Below, piece by piece: positions 27,055 through 35,814 of a stretch of 64,000 nt of DNA. Below the pieces are notes generated by a model that saw only the letters and a list, made by a program, of their open reading frames with translations, did no database searches and had not been told where the DNA came from. How positions within the stretch are numbered: position 1 is the first letter of the stretch; each line of letters starts with the position of its first letter. The stretch is from JAGREO01 sp020446285 (lineage in GTDB: Bacteria; Pseudomonadota; Alphaproteobacteria; Geminicoccales; Geminicoccaceae), in contig JAWKVP010000002.1 in assembly GCA_041398005.1 (NCBI GenBank), forward strand, positions 62,001 through 126,000, read 5' to 3'. The position numbers and the translations under genes were made by a program.

Positions 27055-28410
27055 TCAGCAATTGATCTCGTAGCGCTTGATGAGCCGGTAGGTGTTGCGT
27101 TCGCTGATCCCGAGGATGGCGGCCACGCGCCCGCGATGCCCGTCATGCTTTTCCATCAGATGAACGAGATAGTCGCGCTTGAGCTCCTCGAGCGTCGGTT
27201 CGTCGCGCCAGAAATCCGTATGCGGCAGGCTTCCGGGCGTGCCGGTCTCGAGCGAGAGATGCCGGGCGGTGATCTCGCGGGCATTGCCGGAGACGATGAT
27301 CGCCCGCTCGACCACATTGCGCAGTTCACGCACATTGCCGGGCCAGTCATGGGCGACGAGTGCCGCGAGCGCGCCGGCATTGAAACGCTTGTGGACCTGC
27401 CTGAGAAAGGCGCGGTTCTCCAGAAAATGTTCCGCCAGAAGCGGAATGTCGTCAGTGCGGTTCCGCAGCGGCGGAACGTGGATCACGAAGGCGGCAAGGC
27501 GGAAATACAGATCACGGCGGAACTTGCCGGCCTCGCTGAAGGATTTCAGATCGCGATTGGTGGCGGCAACGAAGCGCGCATCGGCTCCGAGATCGGCCGT
27601 GCCGCCGAGCCTGCGGTAACGGCCGGTCTCGATCAGCCTGAGCATCTTCGCCTGCAGGCCGGCGCCGAGTTCGCCGATCTCGTCGAAAAAGACCGTGCCC
27701 CCCTCGGCAACCTCGATCAGTCCGTCCTTGCGCCGGTCGGCACCGGTGAAGGCACCGCGCTCATGGCCGAAGACCTCCGATTCGAACAGGTTTTCCTGCA
27801 GGGTCGAACAGTCCACCGGCACGAAGTTCTGCGTCGCCCGGCCGCTCAGCTGATGCACCGACTGCGCCACCAGCTCCTTGCCCACACCGCTCTCGCCGTC
27901 GATGAGCACGGTGCAGCCGGTATCCGCGACCTGCTCGATCTCGTGCAGCATGGAAACGAATGCGGCGCTGCGGCCGACCATCGAATGGGCGATGGAGGGA
28001 TTGAGCTTGGAGCGTGTGAATTCGAGGCTTCGCTTCAAGGAAACATGCTCGAGCGCGCGGTCGATGGCGATTTCCAGCTTTTCCGGATCGAACGGCTTGG
28101 TGAGGTACTCGACCGCCCCCATGCGCATCGCGTTCACCGCCTCGTGAATCGTGCCATAGGCGGTCAGCACGATCACCGGACAATGCTCGCTCAGCACCTC
28201 GATACAGTCGATGCCCCTCGCATCCGGGAGATTCACATCGAGAATGGCGAGCGCCGGGCTGGCACCGGAAAGCGCCTGCTGCGCCATGGCCCAGGACGGT
28301 GCGATGGCCGTGACGAAACCGAGCTGTTCGAGCGAGCGGCCGATGAGGCGCGACAGCACCGCATCGTCCTCGACGATCATCACCCGTCGCCCGTTGCCCG
28401 TCTCCCTCAT
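27055..28410 (-). CDS. NtrC-family sigma-54-dependent response regulator
   Basis: A 451-residue activator. It has a receiver domain (VMIVEDD at 10-16, phospho-acceptor Asp58 in LAILDVNLP, then KPFDPEKLE), an AAA+ domain with Walker A GESGVGKE near 168, the sigma-54-contacting GAFTGAD loop, GTVFFDEIGEL (Walker B), and a Fis-type helix-turn-helix at the C-terminus (RGRVAAILGISERNTYRLI). ATG 28410 overlaps the kinase stop (ATGA). As the last gene of the molybdoenzyme cluster it is the best candidate to bind the three palindromes at 38030-38130 and activate the sigma-54 promoter at 37936-37952. Confidence 0.93.
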   Translation of the reverse strand: MRETGNGRRVMIVEDDAVLSRLIGRSLEQLGFVTAIAPSWAMAQQALSGASPALAILDVNLPDARGIDCIEVLSEHCPVIVLTAYGTIHEAVNAMRMGAVEYLTKPFDPEKLEIAIDRALEHVSLKRSLEFTRSKLNPSIAHSMVGRSAAFVSMLHEIEQVADTGCTVLIDGESGVGKELVAQSVHQLSGRATQNFVPVDCSTLQENLFESEVFGHERGAFTGADRRKDGLIEVAEGGTVFFDEIGELGAGLQAKMLRLIETGRYRRLGGTADLGADARFVAATNRDLKSFSEAGKFRRDLYFRLAAFVIHVPPLRNRTDDIPLLAEHFLENRAFLRQVHKRFNAGALAALVAHDWPGNVRELRNVVERAIIVSGNAREITARHLSLETGTPGSLPHTDFWRDEPTLEELKRDYLVHLMEKHDGHRGRVAAILGISERNTYRLIKRYEINC

Positions 28411-30308
28411 TCCTCCTCCGCCGACGGAAGGAACACGACGAAGGTGGTACCTGTACCGACCTTCGACGTCACCTCGATCCGTCCCGCGTGCGACTGGACG
28501 ATCGCCCGGCATATGCTGAGGCCGAGCCCCGTGCCGCTTCGATCCGCCCGATCCGCACGGCGGCTCCAGAACGGATGGAATATGCGTTCCAGATTGCCGG
28601 CATCGATCCCGCATCCGTCGTCGGTGAACTCCAGCCTGACATACCCGCCCTCGCGGCTCCCGTGAATGACGAGATGCCCGCCCGGCGCCATCGCATGAAA
28701 CGCGTTCTGGGCGAGATTGAGCACGAGCATGCGCATCTCGCTGTCGCTGCCGATGATCGCCAGCCTGCCGTCCAGACGGGTTTCGACAGCAAGTTCCCGG
28801 CCCTCGGCTTCAGCCTGCAGAAGCGAGATGACCTCGGGAACGAGTTCGGCCATCTCGACCAGACCGTCGACATCCCGACGCGGCATGCTGAGCTTGAGAA
28901 GCCGACGGCTGATGTCGATGCACTTCTCGATCTCCTCGTCCATGAGCTCCAGATAGGCATCACGGTCGATCCGTCCGGCCTTGTCGTTGCGCAACGCATG
29001 CAGGGCGATGCGGATGGAGGAGAGCGGATTGTGCACCTCGTGCGCGACACCGGCGGCGAGCATGCCGAGTTCCGAGAGCTTCTGTTCGTGCGACAGATGG
29101 ATATCGCCGCTCAGGTCGCGGATCGATTCGATCACCAGCCGTCGCGTGCCCTCGCCCGACCCGACATCGAAGGCCGCAGCCGAAACCTCGACGAAGAGCT
29201 CGCTGCCATCCTTGCGCACATGGCGGTGGCGACAGGTAATCCCGTTGCTGTCACCCGAGAGTTCGCGAAGCGGACAGGTGACCAGCGTCGGCGCGCAGGG
29301 CCGGTCGATCGCATGGCTCGACCGGTAGCAGGGGGCACCGACGGCCTCGCCGGGTTCCAGTCCCTGCTGCCTGAGAAACGCCCGGTTCACCCTCTCGACG
29401 CGATAATCGGGACCGATCACGCGAATTCCGTCGGGAATGGCGTCGATCAGCGCCTGCAGGAAGGTTTCGCGGTGGCGCAGCTCGTCCATCTGCGAACCGA
29501 TGCGACCGGCCATGTCGTTGAACCTGTGGCCCAGTCCGGCGATCTCGTCGGCGCCGCGCACATCGATCCGCTGGTCGAGCTCACCGCGCCCCAGCCGCGC
29601 CGCGCCGTTGCTCAGTGCCGACAAGGGACGGAAAAGCCAGCGTTCCAACCCGAACCAGAGGCTCGCGGCACCGATCAGCGTGACCACGAAGCCGGCTCCG
29701 GCCATGAACAGGGCACCGTGCATGGCCGTTTCGCGCGCATCGACGGCGCGATAGTCGACGACGAGGATACCGTTGACCGGATTCGCCGCCACGTCACCAT
29801 GACAGGCACCGCAGCGTTGCTGATTGGCGACGGGCACGACATTGCGCAGGACCTCCTCTCCCGCATCGGACCGGCGAAGCGCCATCCGCACATCGACGGC
29901 ACCATGTTCAAGCCCGCAACCCTCGCACAACTCGCCACCGGCAAGATCGAACGCATCGCCGATCAGACGGTGATCCGACGAAAAGCGCACCTCGCCCGAC
30001 GGAGCGAGGATCATCACCCGTTCGATGTCCTCCTGTTCGCCCAGCCGGTCGACGATCTCGCGCAATCCCTCGATGTCACGCTTGAGCATCGCGTTTTCGA
30101 GCGTCGCGCGAAAGAGCTGGTAGACCTGCCGGGCGGCGGCACCGCGCTCGGCCCGCAGGCTGTCCTGATAGAAACCGAGCAGCAGCACGAGAAAGACCGC
30201 AGAGGCCAGCGCCAGGCTGAGCAGCAGGATGCCGGTCAGCTTGCGCCGCAACGACCGGCCGAACCAGCCGGCAAGGCCGGTCTGCTCCGCCTCGCCCCGG
30301 CTGCTCAT
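28407..30308 (-). CDS. Sensor histidine kinase with periplasmic CxxCH haem motif
   Basis: A 633-residue membrane kinase. Helix 1 is at about 25-47 and helix 2 at about 200-222, enclosing a periplasmic domain with CEGCGLEHG near 128 and CGACHG at 166-171, a covalent haem c site. After HAMP comes a PAS domain with an unusual Cys-rich loop (APCYRSSH, DRPCAPTLVTCPLRE). HisKA has GVAHEVHNPLSS and the ATPase has NAFHAM, DDGCGID and GTGLGLS. It probably senses redox state or an electron acceptor in the periplasm and signals to the overlapping NtrC-like regulator. The haem attachment is predicted from the motif only. Confidence 0.9.
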   Translation of the reverse strand: MSSRGEAEQTGLAGWFGRSLRRKLTGILLLSLALASAVFLVLLLGFYQDSLRAERGAAARQVYQLFRATLENAMLKRDIEGLREIVDRLGEQEDIERVMILAPSGEVRFSSDHRLIGDAFDLAGGELCEGCGLEHGAVDVRMALRRSDAGEEVLRNVVPVANQQRCGACHGDVAANPVNGILVVDYRAVDARETAMHGALFMAGAGFVVTLIGAASLWFGLERWLFRPLSALSNGAARLGRGELDQRIDVRGADEIAGLGHRFNDMAGRIGSQMDELRHRETFLQALIDAIPDGIRVIGPDYRVERVNRAFLRQQGLEPGEAVGAPCYRSSHAIDRPCAPTLVTCPLRELSGDSNGITCRHRHVRKDGSELFVEVSAAAFDVGSGEGTRRLVIESIRDLSGDIHLSHEQKLSELGMLAAGVAHEVHNPLSSIRIALHALRNDKAGRIDRDAYLELMDEEIEKCIDISRRLLKLSMPRRDVDGLVEMAELVPEVISLLQAEAEGRELAVETRLDGRLAIIGSDSEMRMLVLNLAQNAFHAMAPGGHLVIHGSREGGYVRLEFTDDGCGIDAGNLERIFHPFWSRRADRADRSGTGLGLSICRAIVQSHAGRIEVTSKVGTGTTFVVFLPSAEEE

Positions 30309-30327
30309 CCTGGCCCTGCCACGGCGT

Positions 30328-30798
30328 TCATGATGCCGACCAGAGCCTCATCATCAGATTGTCGCGCGGCACCGCGTCCGGGGCGATCGCGATCCGGTAC
30401 GGCCCCGCCGGCACATCATCGCCGAAGAGCGCAAAGGGCAGGATGACCGGCAAGGGCTGCGCCGACCCGACGAACTCCGCGAGCCATGACGCGCGGTCTT
30501 GCGCACTGGCAACCGCGAGCAGCGCCTCGACATTCTGCAGGACGATGCCGGCCGCCGCCGGATCGTCAGTGTGGACGGAACGGATGGTGGCGTCGATCGA
30601 GGAAAGCGGCAGTTCCGCCGCGCCCGCACCCGCCGGAGCCATCACCTCGCGGCGGAAATCCCGGTGCCGCAGCCCGAGCGCATCGGCCATCGCCAGGACC
30701 AGATCCGGTCGATACCCCGACAGGATGACGGCAAGGGCGCGCGGCTCGTCCCGCATCCCGGCAAGCGCCTCTTCGATCGGATCGATCCAGCGTTTCAT
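30328..30798 (-). CDS. Unknown protein of the molybdoenzyme cluster
   Basis: A 156-residue cytoplasmic-looking protein that I do not recognise. It has no Cys cluster, signal or membrane helix. It starts MKRWIDPIEEALAGMRDEPR, has a helical LVLAMADALGLRHRDFRREV, and ends with a beta-rich PYRIAIAPDAVPRDNLMM. It lies 2 bp after the polyferredoxin stop and 19 bp before the kinase gene, so it is clearly part of the operon. A chaperone or assembly role like NapD or TorD is conceivable from position only. Confidence 0.7.
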   Translation of the reverse strand: MKRWIDPIEEALAGMRDEPRALAVILSGYRPDLVLAMADALGLRHRDFRREVMAPAGAGAAELPLSSIDATIRSVHTDDPAAAGIVLQNVEALLAVASAQDRASWLAEFVGSAQPLPVILPFALFGDDVPAGPYRIAIAPDAVPRDNLMMRLWSAS

Positions 30799-30800
30799 GG

Positions 30801-31820
30801 TCAGTCCAGCACGATCGGGTGATAGGGCGACTGATGCGGCCTGCGCCGGCAGACCGGACAGAGCGTCACACCCTCCCGCTCTTCCGGCACATGAAAGTCC
30901 GCATCACATGACATACATTTTCTCGCTTCGAGAGTCACCCGCGTCGAACGTGCGCGGGCCCATCCGACGACAGAGACCGCATCGATATTGCAGACATCGA
31001 CACAGAGATTGCAGCCGCTGCAGGAGTCCGGTTCGATGACATACGCCATGTCCCCGCCCCCATCTCCATTGACGGGCCTGATCGCACCCGTCGGACAGAG
31101 ATTCGCACAGATATCGCACCCCTCGCATCGGACCGGATCGATCGCCGGCGAGAAAGCGACGAGACGTTCCGTATCACGCGCGGAATCCGCCGTGACGATC
31201 CCTTCGAGCACCACACCGCCGGCAAGCCGGCGCCACAGGCCGCGTCGGCTCGAAGCCGATCCGTCGAAGCTCTCGCTTCGATCGACGAGCCGCTTCCATT
31301 CGCGGCTGTCCGGCCAGTGCAGAACCGGGGGACGCTCGCCTCTCGCCACGCACAGCTCCGCCGCCCTGCTCACCGAAGCGTCGATCGTCGGACCGCCGCT
31401 CTCCCCGAGAGCGGCACCCCTTGGACATGCGTCGCATTCCGCCGAGCGTACATGCAGTTCGGCGATGCCCCGGGCCCGCAGGGCGAGAATCTGCCGGTAG
31501 CCGAGTGCATGCAGGCAGGGAATCGTTCCCGGAGCATCGGACGGGGCGACCCGGATGCAGGCGGCCATGGCGAACACGCCGGAGCGCCGCCGCCGCACAT
31601 CCACCGATGCCTCGACGGAAAGCGCCTCCTGCGGGCAGGCGGCAATGCAGAGACCACAACCGTCACAGGCGGTCTCGTCCAGTTCCGGCTGGTAGCGCGC
31701 CAGTGACCAGGCATCGAGCGGACAGGCGGCAATGCAGGCATCGCAGGTCGAAAGCGGGCTGATGGCGGCAACGCACCGTTCGCCATCCAGCCGGGGCGAC
31801 CCCGATCGCGGAAAGCTCAC
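30801..31820 (-). CDS. Polyferredoxin with four 4Fe-4S motifs and a zinc-ribbon tail
   Basis: A 339-residue iron-sulfur protein. Two N-terminal motifs (STCDACIAACP and CDGCGLCIAACP) and two C-terminal ones (CEGCDICANLCP and CSGCNLCVDVCN) flank a middle region with further cysteines (AECDACPRGAAL). The end, CMSCDADFHVPEE to CPVCRRR, looks like a zinc ribbon. There is no signal peptide, so it is cytoplasmic, perhaps supplying electrons for maturation or, like NapF, interacting with the catalytic subunit. The start is probably GTG 31820, overlapping the TorD stop as GTGA; TTG 31823 is the alternative. Confidence 0.85.
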   Translation of the reverse strand: MSFPRSGSPRLDGERCVAAISPLSTCDACIAACPLDAWSLARYQPELDETACDGCGLCIAACPQEALSVEASVDVRRRRSGVFAMAACIRVAPSDAPGTIPCLHALGYRQILALRARGIAELHVRSAECDACPRGAALGESGGPTIDASVSRAAELCVARGERPPVLHWPDSREWKRLVDRSESFDGSASSRRGLWRRLAGGVVLEGIVTADSARDTERLVAFSPAIDPVRCEGCDICANLCPTGAIRPVNGDGGGDMAYVIEPDSCSGCNLCVDVCNIDAVSVVGWARARSTRVTLEARKCMSCDADFHVPEEREGVTLCPVCRRRPHQSPYHPIVLD

Positions 31821-32581
31821 CAACCGGGAGCGACCCCCGGCACATAGGCCTCACGGACCGGCTCGTCCGGCTCGACCCGCCGCATTTCGGCCAGTTCCAC
31901 ACTTGTCGGATGCCGTTCGCGGTCGATCCCGGCAGCCTCTTCCAGCCAGCCGCGCAGGGTCTCGAGATAGTCGGCGGTGAGCATGGCGACGCCAGCGAAC
32001 CAGGGGGTGGCACAGCGGGCCGCGACCCTTTCGGCGAAGGTGTGGATCCAGCGAAGCGTATGCCGGTCGAGGAAACGGGCGAGGTCGATGGTGCTGTCGG
32101 GTGTCGCCAGCGCCGCCAGCCGCGCCATGAAACGCAGCTGCAGGACGAGGTGATCGTCGGCCCGGCGGCGCCAGTTCTCGGCCTCATAGCCGTAATGCGC
32201 ATACCAGTCGCGCATGTCGAACATGGATTGCTGGCAGATCAGCCGCTCATTCTCCAGCCACAGCGATTCGCTCGGGCTCGCATGCAGGCTGTCGACGAGA
32301 TAGATGTCCGCATAGTCGGCCGCCAGCTCGTCGAGTGTCGCGTCATCGACCGGCACCGGCATGAGTGCCAGCGCCCTGTCGATCACCGCCGGCGCCTCGC
32401 TTTTCGACAATCGGAGCCCGAACCATTCGGCTACGGGCAGAAGCCGGAGCTCCTCGATCATCGGTCCCGCCGGTTCCCGGTCATGCAGCAGCGCCAAGGT
32501 TTCGAGATCCTCGGCGATATGCTCGGCCAAGGCCGCCCGCACCCCGGCCGGTGCGACCTTCGGTTCGCCCGTTTCGGCCAT
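31817..32581 (-). CDS. TorD/DmsD-type molybdoenzyme chaperone
   Basis: A 254-residue cytoplasmic chaperone that likely binds the Tat signal of the DmsA-like enzyme and holds it until the molybdopterin cofactor is inserted. The all-helical protein has the family pattern ADYADIYLVDSLHASPSESLW followed by CQQSMFDMRDWYAHYGYEA, and ends with a short tail. ATG 32581 starts 1 bp after the DmsB-like stop; a TTG at 32590 would overlap it. It is in the same operon as its presumed client. Confidence 0.82.
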   Translation of the reverse strand: MAETGEPKVAPAGVRAALAEHIAEDLETLALLHDREPAGPMIEELRLLPVAEWFGLRLSKSEAPAVIDRALALMPVPVDDATLDELAADYADIYLVDSLHASPSESLWLENERLICQQSMFDMRDWYAHYGYEAENWRRRADDHLVLQLRFMARLAALATPDSTIDLARFLDRHTLRWIHTFAERVAARCATPWFAGVAMLTADYLETLRGWLEEAAGIDRERHPTSVELAEMRRVEPDEPVREAYVPGVAPGW

Positions 32582-32582
32582 G

Positions 32583-33251
32583 TCAGCCAACCTTGCCCTT
32601 GGAATGCGGCACGAACACGATGGAAGGATTGGTCAGCGCCGGATCGGCCATCGTCCTGACCTGCCGCACGACCTCATCGGCGGCGCCGCGCGCCTTGGTC
32701 TCCCAGGTGCCGTCGCGCAACTTGTCGATCGGACCGATGTCGAGCACCCGCATCATGCAGGCCGAGACGCAATAGGGCTTGCGGCCGGCCTCCAGCTCGT
32801 CGATGCACATGTTGCACTTCTTGACGGTCTCGCTTTCCGGATCCCATTGCGGCGCACCGAAGGGACAGGCGGCCTCGCAGCGGCGGCAGCCGATGCAGAG
32901 CGTGCTGTCGATATCGACCACGCCATTGTCCTGCCGCTTCCAGATGGCACCCGTGGGACAGGCCGGCAGACAGGCCGGTTCCGCACAATGGTTGCAGGAC
33001 ATGTTGACCTTGTAGGCATAGACCTCGGGATAGGTCCCGCCCTCGACATACTGCACCCGGCGAAATCGCGGACCGGGCGCCAGCCCGTTCTTGTCCTTGC
33101 ATGCGATCTCGCAGGCACGGCAGCCGATGCAGTCGACATTGTTGTGAATGAAACCGAACTGCTCGTCGGGCACGACGGGCACATAGGTCTCGCGCTTCAT
33201 GCGCGCCACGTTTTCCTTGATCTTCGCCTTGTCGATATTGGTGTTGGCCAT
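32583..33251 (-). CDS. DmsB-like four-cluster electron-transfer subunit
   Basis: A 222-residue ferredoxin-like subunit carrying electrons to the molybdoenzyme. Four Cys motifs are visible: CIGCRACEIACK, CNHCAEPACLPACP, CIGCRRCEAACP and the spaced CNMC...CVSACM, matching DmsB, PhsB and NrfC-type subunits with four 4Fe-4S clusters. It has no signal of its own, so it is expected to be co-exported with the Tat-bearing partner. ATG 33251 follows GGGGAGAG. It lies 15 bp after the catalytic subunit. No DmsC-type membrane anchor follows; the pentaheme cytochrome may take that role. Confidence 0.93.
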   Translation of the reverse strand: MANTNIDKAKIKENVARMKRETYVPVVPDEQFGFIHNNVDCIGCRACEIACKDKNGLAPGPRFRRVQYVEGGTYPEVYAYKVNMSCNHCAEPACLPACPTGAIWKRQDNGVVDIDSTLCIGCRRCEAACPFGAPQWDPESETVKKCNMCIDELEAGRKPYCVSACMMRVLDIGPIDKLRDGTWETKARGAADEVVRQVRTMADPALTNPSIVFVPHSKGKVG

Positions 33252-33266
33252 CAAATCTCTCCCCAC

Positions 33267-35789
33267 TCAGAGATCGCGACGGAAGACGCTGCTGCGCGAC
33301 GTCGCGAGCACGTCCCACCCGGGCTTGTGTTCGAGTTCGGTCTTGCGGATGTTGGCGAGCACCGTGTTGTAGGCGAAGGCGCCCGCGGGGCTCGGATTGT
33401 CGAGGGTCAGGAAATCGGGATTGCCGGAACGGTCGATGCCGTTCTCGTCCAGATCCATCCAGGCACCCTCATGCAGCACCGCCACGCCGGGCATGCAGCG
33501 CTCGGTCACATAGACCGGCACCACGCAGGTGCCACGATCGTTGTAGACCTCGACGATATCGCCCATGCGCAGGCCAAGCCTCTTCGCATCCGAGGCGTTG
33601 ATCGTCACCTCCTGATGATAGGTCTCGCGCAACCACGGAATATTGTTGAAGATCGAGTGTGTACGCCAGCGCGGATGCGGACTCACCACATGGAACGGGA
33701 ACTGCTCGGTCTTGGGATGATTGAGCGACTCCCAGGGCTCGATCCATTTGGGAATGGCCGGGATCTCGTAGCCATACTGCGTCCGGGTCCAGTCCGTGGT
33801 CTGCCCGAGCGTGGTCGAGTAGATCTCGATCCGTCCCGAAGGTGTCTGGAACGGCACGCCCTGCTCGATCTGCTGCCGGAACGCCACCTGCGGCTGGTCG
33901 AAGGTGAACTTGTAGATGCCGCGTTTCTTGAACTCGTCCCACGAGATCTCGACATGCTGGTGGTGCATCACCTTCTCGTCCCACCAGGCCCGCAGATAGG
34001 CCTCGTCGACTTCCGTCGGATCGTCGAAATAGGCACGCGTGGCCCTTGGATTGTACCCCTCGCCGAAGCCGAGGCGATAGGCCAGCTCGGTGAAGATCTG
34101 CAAATCCGTCCTGCTCTCGCCCAGGGGCTGGATGACCACCGGCCGGTGGATGTAATAATGTCCCTTGTACCAGGGCAGGGCCACGTCGTGCCGTTCGAAA
34201 TGCGTGGCCACGGGCAGGAGATAGTCGGCCCAGATGCCCGAGGGGGTGATGGTCGAATCCATGCACACCACGAGATCGAGCTTCCTGATCGCCTCGATCT
34301 CCTTGTTGATGTTGGTCAGCTGGTTGAACCAGTCGGATCCCTGCCAGAAGATGCCGCGAATGTTCGGCGGCACCCCGTCATACTGGTCGCTGCGCGGCCA
34401 CAGTCCGATTTCCTCGCGGCTGACATTGGGATAGTTGAGCACGCAGTGCGCCCAGAGGTCGGACTTGATCGAGGCATACCAGATGTTTGCGTTTTCGTCG
34501 TAGGGATAGGCCACCGCCTCGGCATGCCAGGCCTTGCCCACGCCCTCGGCACAGCCGCCGAGCTTGCCGATATTGCCGGTCATCGCCTGCAACGCCGCCG
34601 CCATGCGGTTATACTGCTCGCCATAGGCGTTGCGCCCCGGCGCCCAGCTGGCCTTGAGTGCCGCGGGCTTGGTCCGTGCATACATGTCGGCGAGTTTCTC
34701 GATGTCGCTCGCCGCGACACCGCAGATTTCGGATGCCCATTGCGGCGTCTTCGGCTGACCATCGAAGGTGCCGAGAATGTAGTCCTTGAAGCTCTCCCGT
34801 CCCTGCGCCCAGCCCGGCATGGTGCCGGCGTCCATGCCCTGCACGAAGCGGTTGATGAACTCCTGGTCGTGCAGATCGTTGGTGAAGATGTAGTGCGCCA
34901 TACCGGCCATCATGGCGGCGTCGGTATTCGGCCGGATCGGGATCCACCACGCATCGTAGCAGGCGGCACTGTCGGTATATTGCGGATCGATGCAGACGAA
35001 CTTGCAGCCCCGCTGCTTGGCAAGGCGCATGTAGTAGAAGGTGTTGCCGCCATGGAAGGTGTAGGCGGGGTTCCAGCCCCACATGATGATGAGCTTGGAA
35101 TGCGCGAACGCGTCGTCCTCGTTGCCATCCTCGATGGTGCCGAAGGTGATGCGCGAGCTGAAGGTCGTGCCCTGGTAGGACGGCACCGACCATGAGCTGG
35201 TGCGGCAGCCGAACATGCCGAGGAAGCGGCCGAGCAGCCCCTCGATCTGGTCGGACTTGTGCAGCACGCCGTAGGACGCGCCGGCATAGCTCTGGTCCAG
35301 CAGCGCCTGCGGGCCGTACTGCTCCTTGATCTGCACCATCTTTTCGGAGATCTGGCCGAGCACCTCGTCCCACGACGCGCGACGGAACTTGCCCTCGCCA
35401 CGCTCGCCGACGCGGATCATCGGGTAGAGCAGGCGCTCGGGCGAGTACAGCCGGGCGCGGTAGGAACGGCCGCGCAGGCAGGCGCGCACCTGCGGCTTCT
35501 CTTCCGTGTCGGTGCCGTAGGCATCGCCCTGATAGGTGCCGTTGTCGGTGGACAGACGGACGATCACATCGCCCTTCTTGTGCGCCACGAGCATGTGCCG
35601 CGAGCCGCAATTGTGGGCGCAACTGGTAACCACCGTCTCGAGCTCGTCATCGACCGGATAGGGCTCGTAGGCGAACGCCCGGGCATTCTTCGGCGCGCCG
35701 GTCTGGACGAGCCCGCCGGCGACACCGGCGGCGGCACTGGACTGCAGGAAGCGCCGGCGACCCATGTTGAAATGATGTGCGATATCCAT
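33267..35789 (-). CDS. DMSO-reductase-family molybdopterin oxidoreductase (DmsA-like)
   Basis: An 840-residue catalytic subunit exported by Tat (GRRRFLQSSAAAGVAGG, residues 10-26). It follows DmsA closely: VRACLRGRS with Cys104, RLLYPMIRVGERGEGKF, KLIIMWGWNP, IDPQYTDSAA, PIRPNTDAAMMAGMA, TPSGRIEIYS, and the C-terminal NDRGT plus MPGVAVLHEGAW. Ser204 (VPSYQG) aligns by eye with the molybdenum-ligating Ser of DmsA. The FS0 cluster motif is C57-x3-C61-x3-H65, with His where DmsA has Cys. The substrate may be DMSO, another S- or N-oxide, or methionine sulfoxide; the cluster context favours the last as a hypothesis. GAGGGAAC precedes ATG 35789. Confidence 0.92.
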   Translation of the reverse strand: MDIAHHFNMGRRRFLQSSAAAGVAGGLVQTGAPKNARAFAYEPYPVDDELETVVTSCAHNCGSRHMLVAHKKGDVIVRLSTDNGTYQGDAYGTDTEEKPQVRACLRGRSYRARLYSPERLLYPMIRVGERGEGKFRRASWDEVLGQISEKMVQIKEQYGPQALLDQSYAGASYGVLHKSDQIEGLLGRFLGMFGCRTSSWSVPSYQGTTFSSRITFGTIEDGNEDDAFAHSKLIIMWGWNPAYTFHGGNTFYYMRLAKQRGCKFVCIDPQYTDSAACYDAWWIPIRPNTDAAMMAGMAHYIFTNDLHDQEFINRFVQGMDAGTMPGWAQGRESFKDYILGTFDGQPKTPQWASEICGVAASDIEKLADMYARTKPAALKASWAPGRNAYGEQYNRMAAALQAMTGNIGKLGGCAEGVGKAWHAEAVAYPYDENANIWYASIKSDLWAHCVLNYPNVSREEIGLWPRSDQYDGVPPNIRGIFWQGSDWFNQLTNINKEIEAIRKLDLVVCMDSTITPSGIWADYLLPVATHFERHDVALPWYKGHYYIHRPVVIQPLGESRTDLQIFTELAYRLGFGEGYNPRATRAYFDDPTEVDEAYLRAWWDEKVMHHQHVEISWDEFKKRGIYKFTFDQPQVAFRQQIEQGVPFQTPSGRIEIYSTTLGQTTDWTRTQYGYEIPAIPKWIEPWESLNHPKTEQFPFHVVSPHPRWRTHSIFNNIPWLRETYHQEVTINASDAKRLGLRMGDIVEVYNDRGTCVVPVYVTERCMPGVAVLHEGAWMDLDENGIDRSGNPDFLTLDNPSPAGAFAYNTVLANIRKTELEHKPGWDVLATSRSSVFRRDL

Positions 35790-35814
35790 GAGTAAAGGTT
35801 CCCTCGCTTCTTCT

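Noticed and set aside
25231..28665. Very long open frame (over 1,100 codons) on the plus strand opposite ade and the response regulator
   Set aside because: Its sequence is low-quality His/Arg/Asp-rich text produced by the antisense of high-GC codons, with no motif. Both minus-strand genes beneath it have complete catalytic motifs.
32361..35195. Open frame of about 944 codons on the plus strand opposite the DmsA/DmsB/TorD genes
   Set aside because: It is the antisense shadow of three well-supported genes and has no ribosome site or domain.
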